DNA from: Candidatus Poribacteria bacterium
GTDB taxonomy: Bacteria; Poribacteria; WGA-4E; WGA-3G
Direction: 5' to 3'
NCBI GenBank assembly: GCA_022394755.1
Contig: JAGFCA010000164.1
Coordinates: 1-47,134, forward strand
DNA length: 47,134 nt
Numbering within the stretch: position 1 is the stretch's first letter; every line of letters starts with the position of its first letter. A program made the translations under genes and the position numbers. Below are positions 8,399-18,442 of this stretch, one piece after another. The notes under the pieces are model-generated. The model had not been told where the DNA came from, searched no databases, and saw only the letters and a list, made by a program, of their open reading frames with translations.

Positions 8399-9456
8399 AG
8401 AAATTGATACTTGAAGATATATACACTTGGTCTGTTTTTAGTGAAATTCGACAGATCGATTTCAATGGATACCTTTGGTTGAGAGATGAAGGCAACATCG
8501 TAATTGATCCAGTAGAAATATCTGAAACTGACCTTGAACAAATTGAAAAACTTGGTGGTGCTAAATGGATTGTCATTACAAATCGCGACCATGAACGTGA
8601 AGCGGAAAAGTTCCAGAAATGTACAGGAGCAGATGTAATTATCCATGAAGATGATGCTGAACTAATTAATATAATACCAGCACGTACAATTAAAGATGGT
8701 GAGGAAATAGTCCCTGGATTAAGAGCAATTCATCTTAAATATGGAAAAAGTCCAGGTGAGATTGCATTATACTTCTCACAGAAAAATGCAATACTTTTTG
8801 GAGATATCGTCGCAGGTGAACCAATGGGACGTTTGTCTCTTCTGGCCGATGATAAATTGGAAGATGCTGCAAAAGCTGCCCTCGAATTACGAAAGATATT
8901 AGCACATCAGTTCAATGCTGTCCTTGTAGGAGATGGACACTCCATTTTCAAAGATGGTAAACAGGAATTAGTTGATTGTCTACAAACCAGAAAGGATATA
9001 TACATCAATCGAATTAATATAGATGATTTAGATTGGATACAAAGAGATCCTCCACATCCTTATGGTTTTGAGTTGAAAGATATTGATGCTTTCATCGGTG
9101 CGAAGAATATTGGCTACTGTGTCTACAAATTACATCCTGGTAAAGCTACTTTCCCAATGCATCTTCATCATTTTGGCGAGGAGATGTGTTATGTTATGGA
9201 AGGTAATTGTACTCTCAAAACTCCTAGAGGTGATATGGAAGTTCGCGACGGTGATTTTATTGCTTTTCCGCCTGGAGAGGTGGGGGCACATAAATTCATT
9301 AATGAAAGTGATCAACCTGTCATTCTATTCATTCTTGGTACTTCCATACCTCATGATGTGAGTGAATATCCAGATTCCAATAAAGTATTACCCTATGTTC
9401 TCCGTAAAATATATCGTAAGGATGAAACACTCGAATATTTTGATGGCGAAATATAG
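8395..9456 (+). CDS. metallo-beta-lactamase-like / cupin fusion protein
   Basis: Residues 1-205 resemble an MBL-fold protein, but the canonical HxHxDH motif is replaced by ITNRDHEREA (Arg64, Asp65, His66), with later FGDIVAG (Asp137) and VGDGHSIF (His182) at the expected places. Residues 235-330 are a cupin: MHLHHFGEEMCYVMEG gives the His256/His258/Glu262 metal set and GAHKF (His299) the last ligand. The product is probably a cytoplasmic metal-dependent enzyme or sensor for a small metabolite; I cannot name the substrate. Cupins of this shape bind sugars, keto acids or aromatic acids. It overlaps the upstream lipoprotein gene by 4 bases. Length 353 matches the two domains with little extra. 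Confidence 0.75.
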   Translation: MKKLILEDIYTWSVFSEIRQIDFNGYLWLRDEGNIVIDPVEISETDLEQIEKLGGAKWIVITNRDHEREAEKFQKCTGADVIIHEDDAELINIIPARTIKDGEEIVPGLRAIHLKYGKSPGEIALYFSQKNAILFGDIVAGEPMGRLSLLADDKLEDAAKAALELRKILAHQFNAVLVGDGHSIFKDGKQELVDCLQTRKDIYINRINIDDLDWIQRDPPHPYGFELKDIDAFIGAKNIGYCVYKLHPGKATFPMHLHHFGEEMCYVMEGNCTLKTPRGDMEVRDGDFIAFPPGEVGAHKFINESDQPVILFILGTSIPHDVSEYPDSNKVLPYVLRKIYRKDETLEYFDGEI

Positions 9457-9570
9457 ATAATTTAGAAATTTTGATTAGACGGAGTCAGTTTATCAGAATA
9501 TTTGATATACATTAATCACAATATTAGATACTCATTGCATTTCAAGATTCTTAATTCATTATTATTGATA

Positions 9571-10923
9571 TTAAATTCTACGATTCATTTGATTTTCTTT
9601 CGCTTTGATATCTACCAATTCTGGATCCACAATCTCAAAGAGTCTTTTTTCTAAATTGCTTCGTATCTTCTCATATTGTGGATTTGATGCCAAGTCATTA
9701 TTTTCCAATGGATCTACCATTGTATTAAATAACTGTGGTTCATTACCTACGTAATGACACAGTTTATAATCACCCTCCTTCATCATATAACCAGCATTCA
9801 TCATTCCCATTGCATGGTATTCTGAAAAAATAGCACGATTTGTGTCGTCCGATTGATTACGGGCGATATTCAACAAACTCTCTCCAGGTAAATCAGAAGG
9901 TTTTTCGTAATTAACAATATCCAACAGAGTAGGTAACACATCAATCAATGATACATTTTGTTGGACACATCCCACTTCATGAGAAGGAAGTCGAATTAAC
10001 ATTGGAACTTTCACTGATGGTTCATAGAAACACTGCTTTTGCCACATACCATGGTGTCCTGCCATTTCTCCATGATCACTTGTGTATATAACAACAGTGT
10101 TTTCTCGTAGATTGGATGAATCAATTTCCTCTACAACCCTACCAATATGTGCATCAAGACAAGATACAAGAGCATAGTAAGATGCTAAAGCACAACGGAC
10201 AGTCTCTTCTGGTGGTGGGATGTCATTACGCCAAGACAATCGATGATGTTGAATAATTGGATGTTGGGTTTCCAGTGTTTCATTCCATGTATCAGGCAAA
10301 GGTATAGTTTTTGAATCATACAGTGAGTAGAATTCGTTCGGAGCAATTAACGGAAAGTGTGGATGCATGTATCCACAATAGAGCAAAAACGGTTTATCAT
10401 CTGAAGATGAAGCTTTCTGGTGTAAGAAATCTACTGCTAAATCCGTAACTTCTCTGTCATAATTCGTGTGTTCATGATCACCAGGACCACATTCAGCTAC
10501 ATGTGAATTTGATCCTCTTCGAGCATCAGCACTACGGTTAGGTGGACGTCCATTTTTACTATACCAACGAGGTAGGTCGTCTAATAACCTATTAGTAAAC
10601 CCGTTCAACCTATCATTTCCATTGAAATGTGTACGTCCACAGAGTATCGTCTCATAATCTACCTTTGACAAATAATCTCCCCAAGTCTTGTGTTTCCGAT
10701 TTGGTATGACACCGAGATCCCATGCATCAATCTGATGTGCATACTTTCCAGTTAACATAGACAATCTGGATGGTGTACATATCGGATAATTACAATATGC
10801 ATTTTCAAATGTAAAACTCTGGTCTGCCAACTTGTCGAGATGTGGAGTATGGACAGTAGGATGTCCCCTATGACTCATTACCTGACCTGCATGTTCATCT
10901 GAAAACAATATGACTATATTCAT
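9571..10923 (-). CDS. type I sulfatase
   Basis: A member of the alkaline phosphatase superfamily. The sulfatase signature CTPSRLSMLTG begins at Cys49, which would be converted to formylglycine by a maturase not seen in this window. VILFSDEHAG gives the first metal site, and YTSDHGEMAGHHGMW and a conserved C-terminal core complete the fold. Length (450) is normal. There is no signal peptide, so the enzyme may act in the cytoplasm on imported sulfated sugars or sulfate esters. Choline-sulfatase-like and heparan-type enzymes share this layout, so the substrate is open. It stands as a single gene between the MBL-cupin and haem-like lipoprotein genes. Confidence 0.9.
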   Translation of the reverse strand: MNIVILFSDEHAGQVMSHRGHPTVHTPHLDKLADQSFTFENAYCNYPICTPSRLSMLTGKYAHQIDAWDLGVIPNRKHKTWGDYLSKVDYETILCGRTHFNGNDRLNGFTNRLLDDLPRWYSKNGRPPNRSADARRGSNSHVAECGPGDHEHTNYDREVTDLAVDFLHQKASSSDDKPFLLYCGYMHPHFPLIAPNEFYSLYDSKTIPLPDTWNETLETQHPIIQHHRLSWRNDIPPPEETVRCALASYYALVSCLDAHIGRVVEEIDSSNLRENTVVIYTSDHGEMAGHHGMWQKQCFYEPSVKVPMLIRLPSHEVGCVQQNVSLIDVLPTLLDIVNYEKPSDLPGESLLNIARNQSDDTNRAIFSEYHAMGMMNAGYMMKEGDYKLCHYVGNEPQLFNTMVDPLENNDLASNPQYEKIRSNLEKRLFEIVDPELVDIKAKENQMNRRI

Positions 10924-10995
10924 TTCAAATAATTAACCAATTATTTTACATTAAGTATGATGTATATATGTTTCAAGTGATTGATCAGATTAAGA

Positions 10996-11955
<960 letters not shown>

Positions 11956-12321
11956 AGAAATAATAATCCTTTATATAGTCAATTCGATTTTATTATTGTA
12001 TCTATGAATATGCAATTGCTATGCCAACAAGAAAAAATCAAAAACAAGAGATAAAGAAATGATAAAAGGGAAAAAGAGGAATATGAGAAATGGAAGCCTT
12101 TCAAAGTATAGTCAGACTGTAGGAATGTGATTGAAAAATAGACTATCAACGAATAACTTATATATTAGATGAGAATCTATTTGTAGTTACTTTACACAGA
12201 ATTGTCCAGAAAATAAACAGCTTATGTGTGGTTAATTCTCATGTAATATTCGTAGTTATACAATTGACAAATCATAAGAATTTATTAATAACTTAATAGA
12301 TTCTTTCTTTTTATATTAAAA
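11956..12321. other. gene-free intergenic region
   Basis: No ORF with coding character lies in these 366 bases between two minus-strand genes. A TTGACA at about 12264 on the + strand would point into the end of a minus-strand gene and is probably chance. I see no terminator hairpin. Confidence 0.5.
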
Positions 12322-12606
12322 TTATATTATATTGTCAATATCAGTTGACCGTTTAGATAGGTTAGTTTTTGGTGGTATGTCCCAGGATATATAACCACAG
12401 ATTTGACAACGCATTTTCAGTTCTACAAGATTTCGCACATCCCCTGTTTTCTGGGGCTTCTTCTCTGTATCACATTCTGGACAAAGATTAGCACGAAATT
12501 CTTCTGCATCACTCTTTCCATAAAATAAGAATATCTTTAGAAGAATGAATAGTATCCCAACAATTATAAGACAGATAAAACCATAAAGGAAAAATGATAA
12601 CATCAT
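12322..12606 (-). CDS. small membrane protein with a zinc ribbon
   Basis: A 94-residue protein with one N-terminal membrane helix (about 3-29) followed by a cytoplasmic zinc-ribbon: CPEC (Cys42, Cys45) and CQIC (Cys67, Cys70). No family name is evident. GAGGT four bases before the first ATG supports the start. It is the last gene of the minus-strand run that begins at 19312, 46 bp after the DUF309 gene. The role is unknown; short membrane zinc ribbons may be structural or regulatory. Confidence 0.7.
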   Translation of the reverse strand: MMLSFFLYGFICLIIVGILFILLKIFLFYGKSDAEEFRANLCPECDTEKKPQKTGDVRNLVELKMRCQICGYISWDIPPKTNLSKRSTDIDNII

Positions 12607-12652
12607 GCTACCTCTGGTAAGTCTCTACTTATATACTATGTATTGATTTTTT

Positions 12653-13222
12653 CTATATTCGAAGTTGAATTAGCGGTTTAACATTGATTTTCTGATAAGT
12701 TTCTTCAGTTACAGAATCTGAGAAGAAGGGTGAGTAAAATGTATCTAATACTTCTAAGAATGCAGTTAGATTTATACCCATAAAAATTTCTTCTATCTCA
12801 CCACATTCAATTAAAACCTTTTGTAGTTTATCCCTACCAGCGGTGGAAAGAGTGCGTAATGGTCGAAGCATACGCATATGGTATTTTATGAGTGAAGCAG
12901 ATATTTGTATTAACCCCTGTAAGAAAAGCCGATATGTATCCTCTGCTTGATGCCATAAACCTTCCCATGCCTCATGTGCTTCCCACCAATATGCAAAATT
13001 GAATAAATCTACACCATACAAATATGAGGTATTTTGTCTCCACATATCAGGAGTGAGATTTGCATCTTCAACATTTTCATCAAATCCATAACTATGACCA
13101 TTTGGATCTCGTAATGGATGTGGTGTTTGACCTGGAATATGTCTATATGCCGGAAATAGCGCTTCTGGACAATAGCGACACCAACTTAAATCAAAAGGAA
13201 TTGGTTGAGCAAATTTTTCCAT
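12653..13222 (-). CDS. DUF309 family protein
   Basis: The DUF309 signature is at residues 76-100: a helix with YWWEAHEAWEGLW (Glu81, His83, Glu84, Trp90), then LFLQGLIQISASLIKYHM. The family is small, alpha-helical and probably metal-binding, with no established reaction. The first 60 residues, rich in Pro, His and Cys, precede the family core and may be a lineage-specific extension. The gene follows the UDP-glucose dehydrogenase by 15 bp, so it is very likely co-transcribed. Cytoplasmic by lack of signal or membrane segments. Confidence 0.8.
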   Translation of the reverse strand: MEKFAQPIPFDLSWCRYCPEALFPAYRHIPGQTPHPLRDPNGHSYGFDENVEDANLTPDMWRQNTSYLYGVDLFNFAYWWEAHEAWEGLWHQAEDTYRLFLQGLIQISASLIKYHMRMLRPLRTLSTAGRDKLQKVLIECGEIEEIFMGINLTAFLEVLDTFYSPFFSDSVTEETYQKINVKPLIQLRI

Positions 13223-13237
13223 TTGGTATATAAAGGA

Positions 13238-14596
13238 TTATCTACCTATTCCTATATAATGAATACCTGCATTAATGACATCTTGGGGAGAATATACATT
13301 TCGACCATCGATTAAAATCGGGGTTTTCATCAGTTTAGCAAGTCTACGAAGATCTAATTTATGATATAAATCCCATTCTGTCACAAGTACGATTGCATCT
13401 GTATTCATCGGTAGCTGGTAAACATCAGGAATAAAATGGATAGAATGGTCACTAAATGCATTTTTAGCATTTGGTATTGCAACAGGATCATGGGCACGGA
13501 CAACTGCCCCCTCATCAACCAATTGTCTAATAATATCAAGTGATGGTGCTTCACGTACATCATCTGTATTTGGCTTAAAAGAAAGTCCAAGAATACCAAT
13601 TGTCTTGCCTTCTAACGTCTTTAATACTTCACGTAACTTATCTACGATATGTTTACGTTGCTTAAAGTTTACTTTCCTTGCAGCCTCAGTTATAGGCATC
13701 TCATAATCATTTTCTGTTGCAACACCTAACAACGCTGCAGTATCTTTGGGATAACAACTACCACCCCACCCCAAACCTGCACGAAGGAATCTATGTCCTA
13801 TACGAGAATCTAACCCTATTCCACGCGCAACCTCTGTTACGTCCGCTCTAACTTCCTCACATAAACCAGCAATTTCATTAATGAAACTAATTTTTAATGC
13901 TAAGAAAGTATTCGCTGCATACTTAATCATTTCAGCACTGTTTGGATCTGTGGTCATCATAGGCGGCAAATGATAGGACTCAGGACGGGGAAGTAAGGTT
14001 GGTGAATCAAAAGTCTGCTCTAATATAGGTTGGTATAGACGTCGTAAATCATTCAATGCATTCTCCGTATTAGCTCCTACAACTATTCGGTCAGGATATA
14101 ATGCACCATGTAATGCCAGACCCTCCTGTAGGAATTCAGGATTGGATGCAACAGAAACATCTCCTTTAACCTGTCTTTGAGAAAAAACATCATTAATGAC
14201 TTCAGCAACCCGTCGATTCGTACCAATTGGAACTGTCGATTTAATGACAAGTGTATAATGTTTATCTGGATGACATACTTCAGCTACCTCTTTCGCTGCC
14301 GTTTCAACATGACTTGTATCCGCTTCACCACTCTTTTTGGGTGGTGTTCCTACTGCTATCAGGACAAGATCTGAATCAGGAACTACATCTGCAATGTCTA
14401 AGGTAAATCGGATATTATAACCTACTTCATCAAGAAATTCTTGTAAATAAGGTTCATGTATTGGACAATTACCTTCTTGAAGCAGATTAAGTTTATTAAT
14501 ATCTTTATCAACAGCAGATACATCATGGTTTAAATACGACAATACCAATGCTGTTGTCAAACCAACATATCCTGTACCAATGATCGTGACTTTCAT
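13238..14596 (-). CDS. ugd: UDP-glucose 6-dehydrogenase
   Basis: Oxidises UDP-glucose to UDP-glucuronate with two NAD+, supplying acidic sugar for surface polysaccharide. IIGTGYVGL (5-13) is the nucleotide fold; VIKSTVPIGT, SNPEFLQEG and GLGWGGSCYPKD follow, with Cys281 as catalytic nucleophile. The length (452) is slightly above the usual 430-440 because of an insert of roughly 15 residues near 198-215, before AEMIKYAANTF. Start supported by GAGGAA five bases upstream of ATG. It lies 9 bp after a sugar ABC permease gene and close to the wza/wzc genes, fitting capsule or exopolysaccharide supply. A related dehydrogenase at 27564-28928 uses a different sugar class. Confidence 0.93.
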   Translation of the reverse strand: MKVTIIGTGYVGLTTALVLSYLNHDVSAVDKDINKLNLLQEGNCPIHEPYLQEFLDEVGYNIRFTLDIADVVPDSDLVLIAVGTPPKKSGEADTSHVETAAKEVAEVCHPDKHYTLVIKSTVPIGTNRRVAEVINDVFSQRQVKGDVSVASNPEFLQEGLALHGALYPDRIVVGANTENALNDLRRLYQPILEQTFDSPTLLPRPESYHLPPMMTTDPNSAEMIKYAANTFLALKISFINEIAGLCEEVRADVTEVARGIGLDSRIGHRFLRAGLGWGGSCYPKDTAALLGVATENDYEMPITEAARKVNFKQRKHIVDKLREVLKTLEGKTIGILGLSFKPNTDDVREAPSLDIIRQLVDEGAVVRAHDPVAIPNAKNAFSDHSIHFIPDVYQLPMNTDAIVLVTEWDLYHKLDLRRLAKLMKTPILIDGRNVYSPQDVINAGIHYIGIGR

Positions 14597-14605
14597 CTAA
14601 TTCCT

Positions 14606-15715
14606 CTATTTCTTAGAAATCATATCAAATCCAACAGCGGTTACAAGTACTACACCTTTAACTATATCTTGCCATGCATTATCGAAATTTGCCATGCTCA
14701 TACCATTACTCAGACTTGCCATTACAAACGCACCTAATATGGCACCAATGATTGTACCACGACCACCCATTAAACTTGCTCCACCGATTACACATGCAGC
14801 TATTGCATCTAATTCAAGCAATCGTCCTGCCTCAGGACCAGCACTACCCAGTCTTGCTGTCATAACTATTCCAGCAATTGCCATCAATACTCCCATAATG
14901 GCAAAAACACGTAGAGTGACACTTCGAACATTGATTCCAGATAGATATGCAGCTTCAGAATTACCTCCTACAGCATAAACATATCTACCAAATCGTGTAT
15001 GGTTTGCTATGAAGTGGATTAAGATAGCTAAACCAATTAGAATACATGCTGGAACAGGAATTCCTTTATATGAATTCATTATAAAAACAAAAACTATTAT
15101 ACCAGCAAGGGTAAATATAAATCTAAGAATTATAGATACATAAGCACTCTTTGAATTTTCAGTTTGAATTGCAGATATTTGACGGATAAAGATATAACTA
15201 CAAATACATATACCGACACCCATCAAAACCCATCCAATTGAATCAGATAAATGTGCAGTTCCAATAGATTTTAACCAGTTATCTTGAAGTAGAATTGTTT
15301 CTCCTCTTGTGAACCCTAACATCATTCCTCGATAGACTAAGAATCCACCAAGTGTTACAATAAAAGCGGGGATACGTTGATAAGCAACAAGGTAACCGTG
15401 AATTATTCCTATACACATACCAATCAGTATTACAATCAGAAGCGTCCAGAGAATTGGTATTCCATGCCTTATATGGAGAATTGCAGTAATTGCACCGATT
15501 AAACCTGCCCCAAATCCGACTGATAGATCAATGTTGGCTGAAATTATTACCAACACCATTCCTAAAGATAGGATTGCTGTAACTGCCCCTTGCTTTGAAA
15601 GATTAGAGAGATTGCGTGTATTCAGGAACAGTCCATTTGTTAGCAGTGAAAATACAATCCATATACATGCCAGTGCTATAACCATGCCATACATGCGTAA
15701 ATTCAACTGCTTCAT
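14606..15715 (-). CDS. sugar ABC transporter permease (RbsC/XylH type)
   Basis: An integral membrane protein of 369 residues with about ten helices. It has the RbsC/XylH-type segments ISANIDLSVGFGAGLIGAI and GGRGTIIGAILGAFVMASLSNGM, and a C-terminal DIVKGVVLVTAV. It would form the channel for a monosaccharide such as xylose, ribose or galactose. Neither the ATPase nor a matching sugar-binding protein is adjacent, and no such ATPase is in the window, so the partners must be elsewhere. The XylH comparison rests on the central insert and C-terminal wording and is less certain than the family. It is packed between tatD (19 bp) and ugd (9 bp). Confidence 0.88.
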   Translation of the reverse strand: MKQLNLRMYGMVIALACIWIVFSLLTNGLFLNTRNLSNLSKQGAVTAILSLGMVLVIISANIDLSVGFGAGLIGAITAILHIRHGIPILWTLLIVILIGMCIGIIHGYLVAYQRIPAFIVTLGGFLVYRGMMLGFTRGETILLQDNWLKSIGTAHLSDSIGWVLMGVGICICSYIFIRQISAIQTENSKSAYVSIILRFIFTLAGIIVFVFIMNSYKGIPVPACILIGLAILIHFIANHTRFGRYVYAVGGNSEAAYLSGINVRSVTLRVFAIMGVLMAIAGIVMTARLGSAGPEAGRLLELDAIAACVIGGASLMGGRGTIIGAILGAFVMASLSNGMSMANFDNAWQDIVKGVVLVTAVGFDMISKK

Positions 15716-15734
15716 TGTTAGTTTATTAATTCCT

Positions 15735-16502
15735 TTATGTATTTATATCAAACAGAGAATTGAAGTTGTGAGTAGTAATATTCCCAATAGAATTAATTGT
15801 TGTATCTCGAATATCTGCAATTTTCTCGGCAACTACACGTACATAAGCAGGTTCATTACGCTTTCCTCTACGAAATTGCGGGGCAAGCCAAGGACAATCA
15901 GTTTCTATCAACAAACGATCTAAAGGAATTTCCTTAGCAACTTGTTGTACATCTTTTGCATTAGGGTAGGTTACAATTCCTCCAATACCAATATAGAAAC
16001 CAGTTTCGAGACTTCTATACATCAATTCAACATCACCTGTAAAACAGTGTAATACTCCTCGCACCTTACCACGTCTTGCTTCCAATATGGGAAGAATATC
16101 CATATATGCGTCACGATTATGGATTATTATTGGCATATCTAACTCTTCTGCAAGATCTAATTGCTTCTCAAATGCTATCTTTTGTATTTCAGGTTCTGAT
16201 AGATTTCTATAGTAATCTAAACCTATTTCACCAACAGCAATAACCTTAGAGTGTTCTAATTTACTGCGGAATGTATTTAAAATCTCTGAGGTTAGTTTTT
16301 TGGCATCGTGAGGATGCATTCCTACGGTGGCGTATAGATTATCGTGATTTTCAGCAATTTCAATCGCACTTATAGAAGTTTCTAAGTCAAATCCTATTAT
16401 TAGAATGGTATTAACATCTGCTGCAACTGCACGTTCAAGAACAGAATCTCGATCTTGATTAAATTCAGATAGTTGGATATGTGCGTGTGAATCTACAAAC
16501 AT
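15735..16502 (-). CDS. tatD: TatD family metal-dependent hydrolase (DNase)
   Basis: All TatD metal ligands are visible: DSHAHI (His6, His8), GEIGLDYY (Glu92), IIHNRDA (His128), LHCFTG (His152) and ETDCPWLAP (Asp202). The family is a TIM-barrel nuclease acting 3' to 5' on single-stranded DNA and on D-aminoacyl or damaged ends, in the cytoplasm. The length (255) is typical. The place of this housekeeping gene between SDR and permease genes in a sugar-catabolic run is probably just operon packing. ATG start without a clear ribosome site; the upstream gene ends 56 bp away. Confidence 0.93.
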   Translation of the reverse strand: MFVDSHAHIQLSEFNQDRDSVLERAVAADVNTILIIGFDLETSISAIEIAENHDNLYATVGMHPHDAKKLTSEILNTFRSKLEHSKVIAVGEIGLDYYRNLSEPEIQKIAFEKQLDLAEELDMPIIIHNRDAYMDILPILEARRGKVRGVLHCFTGDVELMYRSLETGFYIGIGGIVTYPNAKDVQQVAKEIPLDRLLIETDCPWLAPQFRRGKRNEPAYVRVVAEKIADIRDTTINSIGNITTHNFNSLFDINT

Positions 16503-16558
16503 ATAGTTTAAAAGAAGGAAGGAATACTTAATTTAGACCAGAAACTTCACATTTTCAT

Positions 16559-17269
16559 CTACATCAATGGTGTCCTGATAATGCTCTCAAGTGTATGAGC
16601 CCGTGGGGATTGTGAAATTAAGAAAAGAATGAGATCTGCAACATCTTCTGGTTGTGTTAAATGCTCAATTATATCATCTGGATGGTTGTCACGTCGCATC
16701 TTGGTATCAACTGGTCCTGGACAAACAACTGAGGCTTTTACACCATATTGTCTTCCTTCATTATTGGTTGTCTCTGTGAATCCATTCACAGCGAATTTTG
16801 ATGCACAATATGCACCCCCATTCACATGTCCAAACTTACCTGATACTGAAGAAATATTTACAATATGTCCATATTTCTGGTTACACATATGGCTAAACAC
16901 TGCTTGTGTGCATAGGAACACACCCTTTAGATTGACAGCCATAGTCAAATCCCAATCCTCTTCTCGTATGTTTGGGATAGGATTGTGGATAGCAACTCCA
17001 GCGTTATTAACAAGGATATCAACCTTACCGAATGTCTTAAGTGTCTTATTTACCATTGAAATTACATCAGATTTAACATGAACATCGGTAACAATAGGTA
17101 GTGCTTGTCTACCCATATCGATAATTTCTTTTGCTACGCTGTCAATTTCTTTTTCTGTACGTGCAGCAAGAACGACGTTAGCACCTTCATTTGCAAATGA
17201 TAAGGCGGTTGCACGACCTATACCGCGTCCACCGCCAGTGATTATGGCTATTCGGTTTTCAAGTTTCAC
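16559..17269 (-). CDS. short-chain dehydrogenase/reductase
   Basis: A classical SDR: TGGGRGIG (11-18) cofactor loop, NNAG (88-91), and the catalytic Ser141, Tyr154, Lys158 (NISS then YCASK). The R36 region (AARTEKE) suggests NADP. The fold matches FabG-like 3-ketoacyl reductases and many sugar dehydrogenases. Given the neighbours (enolase-superfamily dehydratase and sugar isomerase-like gene) a sugar or sugar-acid oxidoreductase role is likelier than fatty-acid synthesis, but this is inference. The GTG start follows GAGGT by 7 bases. The gene starts 48 bp after the enolase-superfamily gene. Confidence 0.9.
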   Translation of the reverse strand: MKLENRIAIITGGGRGIGRATALSFANEGANVVLAARTEKEIDSVAKEIIDMGRQALPIVTDVHVKSDVISMVNKTLKTFGKVDILVNNAGVAIHNPIPNIREEDWDLTMAVNLKGVFLCTQAVFSHMCNQKYGHIVNISSVSGKFGHVNGGAYCASKFAVNGFTETTNNEGRQYGVKASVVCPGPVDTKMRRDNHPDDIIEHLTQPEDVADLILFLISQSPRAHTLESIIRTPLM

Positions 17270-17317
17270 AACATTACCTCAATTTTATATTACTAATATG
17301 TCCTAAATGACAATCTC

Positions 17318-18403
17318 CTATGATATTTGATACTGTTTTAATTTTTGATTATCAAACAGTATTCCATGTCCTGGACGATCAGGTGGTGAAAAATGTCCAT
17401 CATTTAGGGTTAGAGTGTCACTCAGGACAAGGTCAAGTGATGGGATGTATTCTACAAAAAGCGAATGTGGTACCGCTGCTGAGAGATGAACATGTAAATC
17501 CATTAAAAAGTGTGGTGAGACTGACAAACCGAAGCATTCTGCAGTATGAGCAACCTTCATCCATTCTGATATACCTCCAACCCGAACTGCATCTGCTTGA
17601 AGTATGTCTGCTGCTCCTTGAGCAATGTACTCCTTAAATACAATCTTATTGTAGATAGTTTCACCGATTGCTATTGGAATTGTAGTTTTCTGTTTTAATT
17701 CAACATGACTTGCTACATCATCTGCTTCTATAGGTTCTTCAAACCAGAAAATATCTACCTCTTCTATGCGACAAGCAAGCTGTATTGCTTCACGTGCATT
17801 CCATTTCATATTTGCATCAATCATCAAATAAGGTTCTTGTCCAATTGCTTTTCTGACGGCAAATATTCTGGCAACATCTTCATGTAAACTATCTCGACCA
17901 ACCTTGATTTTAATTCCTTTATATCCCTGCTCGATATAATTGACAGATTGTTTTACCAGTTCCTCTTCAGTTAAATGTAACCATCCACCATCAGTATTAT
18001 AAACTGGAACTTTTGATCTTGCCCCACCAAGTAATTGATATAAAGGTAGTTCTGCCCGTTTTGCCATCAGATCCCATAAGGCAATATCAACAGCTGCCAT
18101 TCCTAAGCCAACTATTCCTCCACGACCAACCCAATGGGTATCCATCCACATTCGATTCCAGATACGGTCTATATTAGACGCATCCTCTTCAAGAAGGATA
18201 GGCGTAAGGTAAGCATCCATAATCTGGCGGATAGCTTTACCTCCTTTACCTATTGTGTAAGAAAAACCTGTGCCAACAACTCCATCTTCATCCTCTATTT
18301 CAATATAGGGAAATTCCATAGAAACAAATGCTTGTATAGCATCAGTCCGTTGAACTTGAGGTGGAATATCATAAAGGGCTGTGCGAACTGCTTTGATTCT
18401 CAT
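17318..18403 (-). CDS. mandelate racemase / muconate lactonizing enzyme family protein (sugar-acid dehydratase-like)
   Basis: Enolase superfamily, MR subgroup. Numbered from the ATG at 18403: KIK with the KxK bases (Lys165, Lys167), metal ligands Asp196, Glu222 and Glu248, and the Asp271-His298 dyad (LQADAVRVGG, SPHFLMDLH). All catalytic residues are kept, so an active racemase or acid-sugar dehydratase is likely. The frame opens with a TTG at 18424, but MRIKAVRTALYD is the usual family beginning, so the ATG is preferred; neither start has a strong ribosome site. It follows the isomerase-like gene, and the pair suggests a sugar-acid catabolic pathway. The exact substrate cannot be read. Confidence 0.9.
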   Translation of the reverse strand: MRIKAVRTALYDIPPQVQRTDAIQAFVSMEFPYIEIEDEDGVVGTGFSYTIGKGGKAIRQIMDAYLTPILLEEDASNIDRIWNRMWMDTHWVGRGGIVGLGMAAVDIALWDLMAKRAELPLYQLLGGARSKVPVYNTDGGWLHLTEEELVKQSVNYIEQGYKGIKIKVGRDSLHEDVARIFAVRKAIGQEPYLMIDANMKWNAREAIQLACRIEEVDIFWFEEPIEADDVASHVELKQKTTIPIAIGETIYNKIVFKEYIAQGAADILQADAVRVGGISEWMKVAHTAECFGLSVSPHFLMDLHVHLSAAVPHSLFVEYIPSLDLVLSDTLTLNDGHFSPPDRPGHGILFDNQKLKQYQIS

Positions 18404-18442
18404 ATCTGATGCTGTACCTATCAATCCAAAATATAGTTGATG

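Noticed and set aside
12264..12292. TTGACA with TAATAA on the + strand as a promoter
   Set aside because: It would transcribe only into the 3' end of a minus-strand gene; no + strand gene follows.
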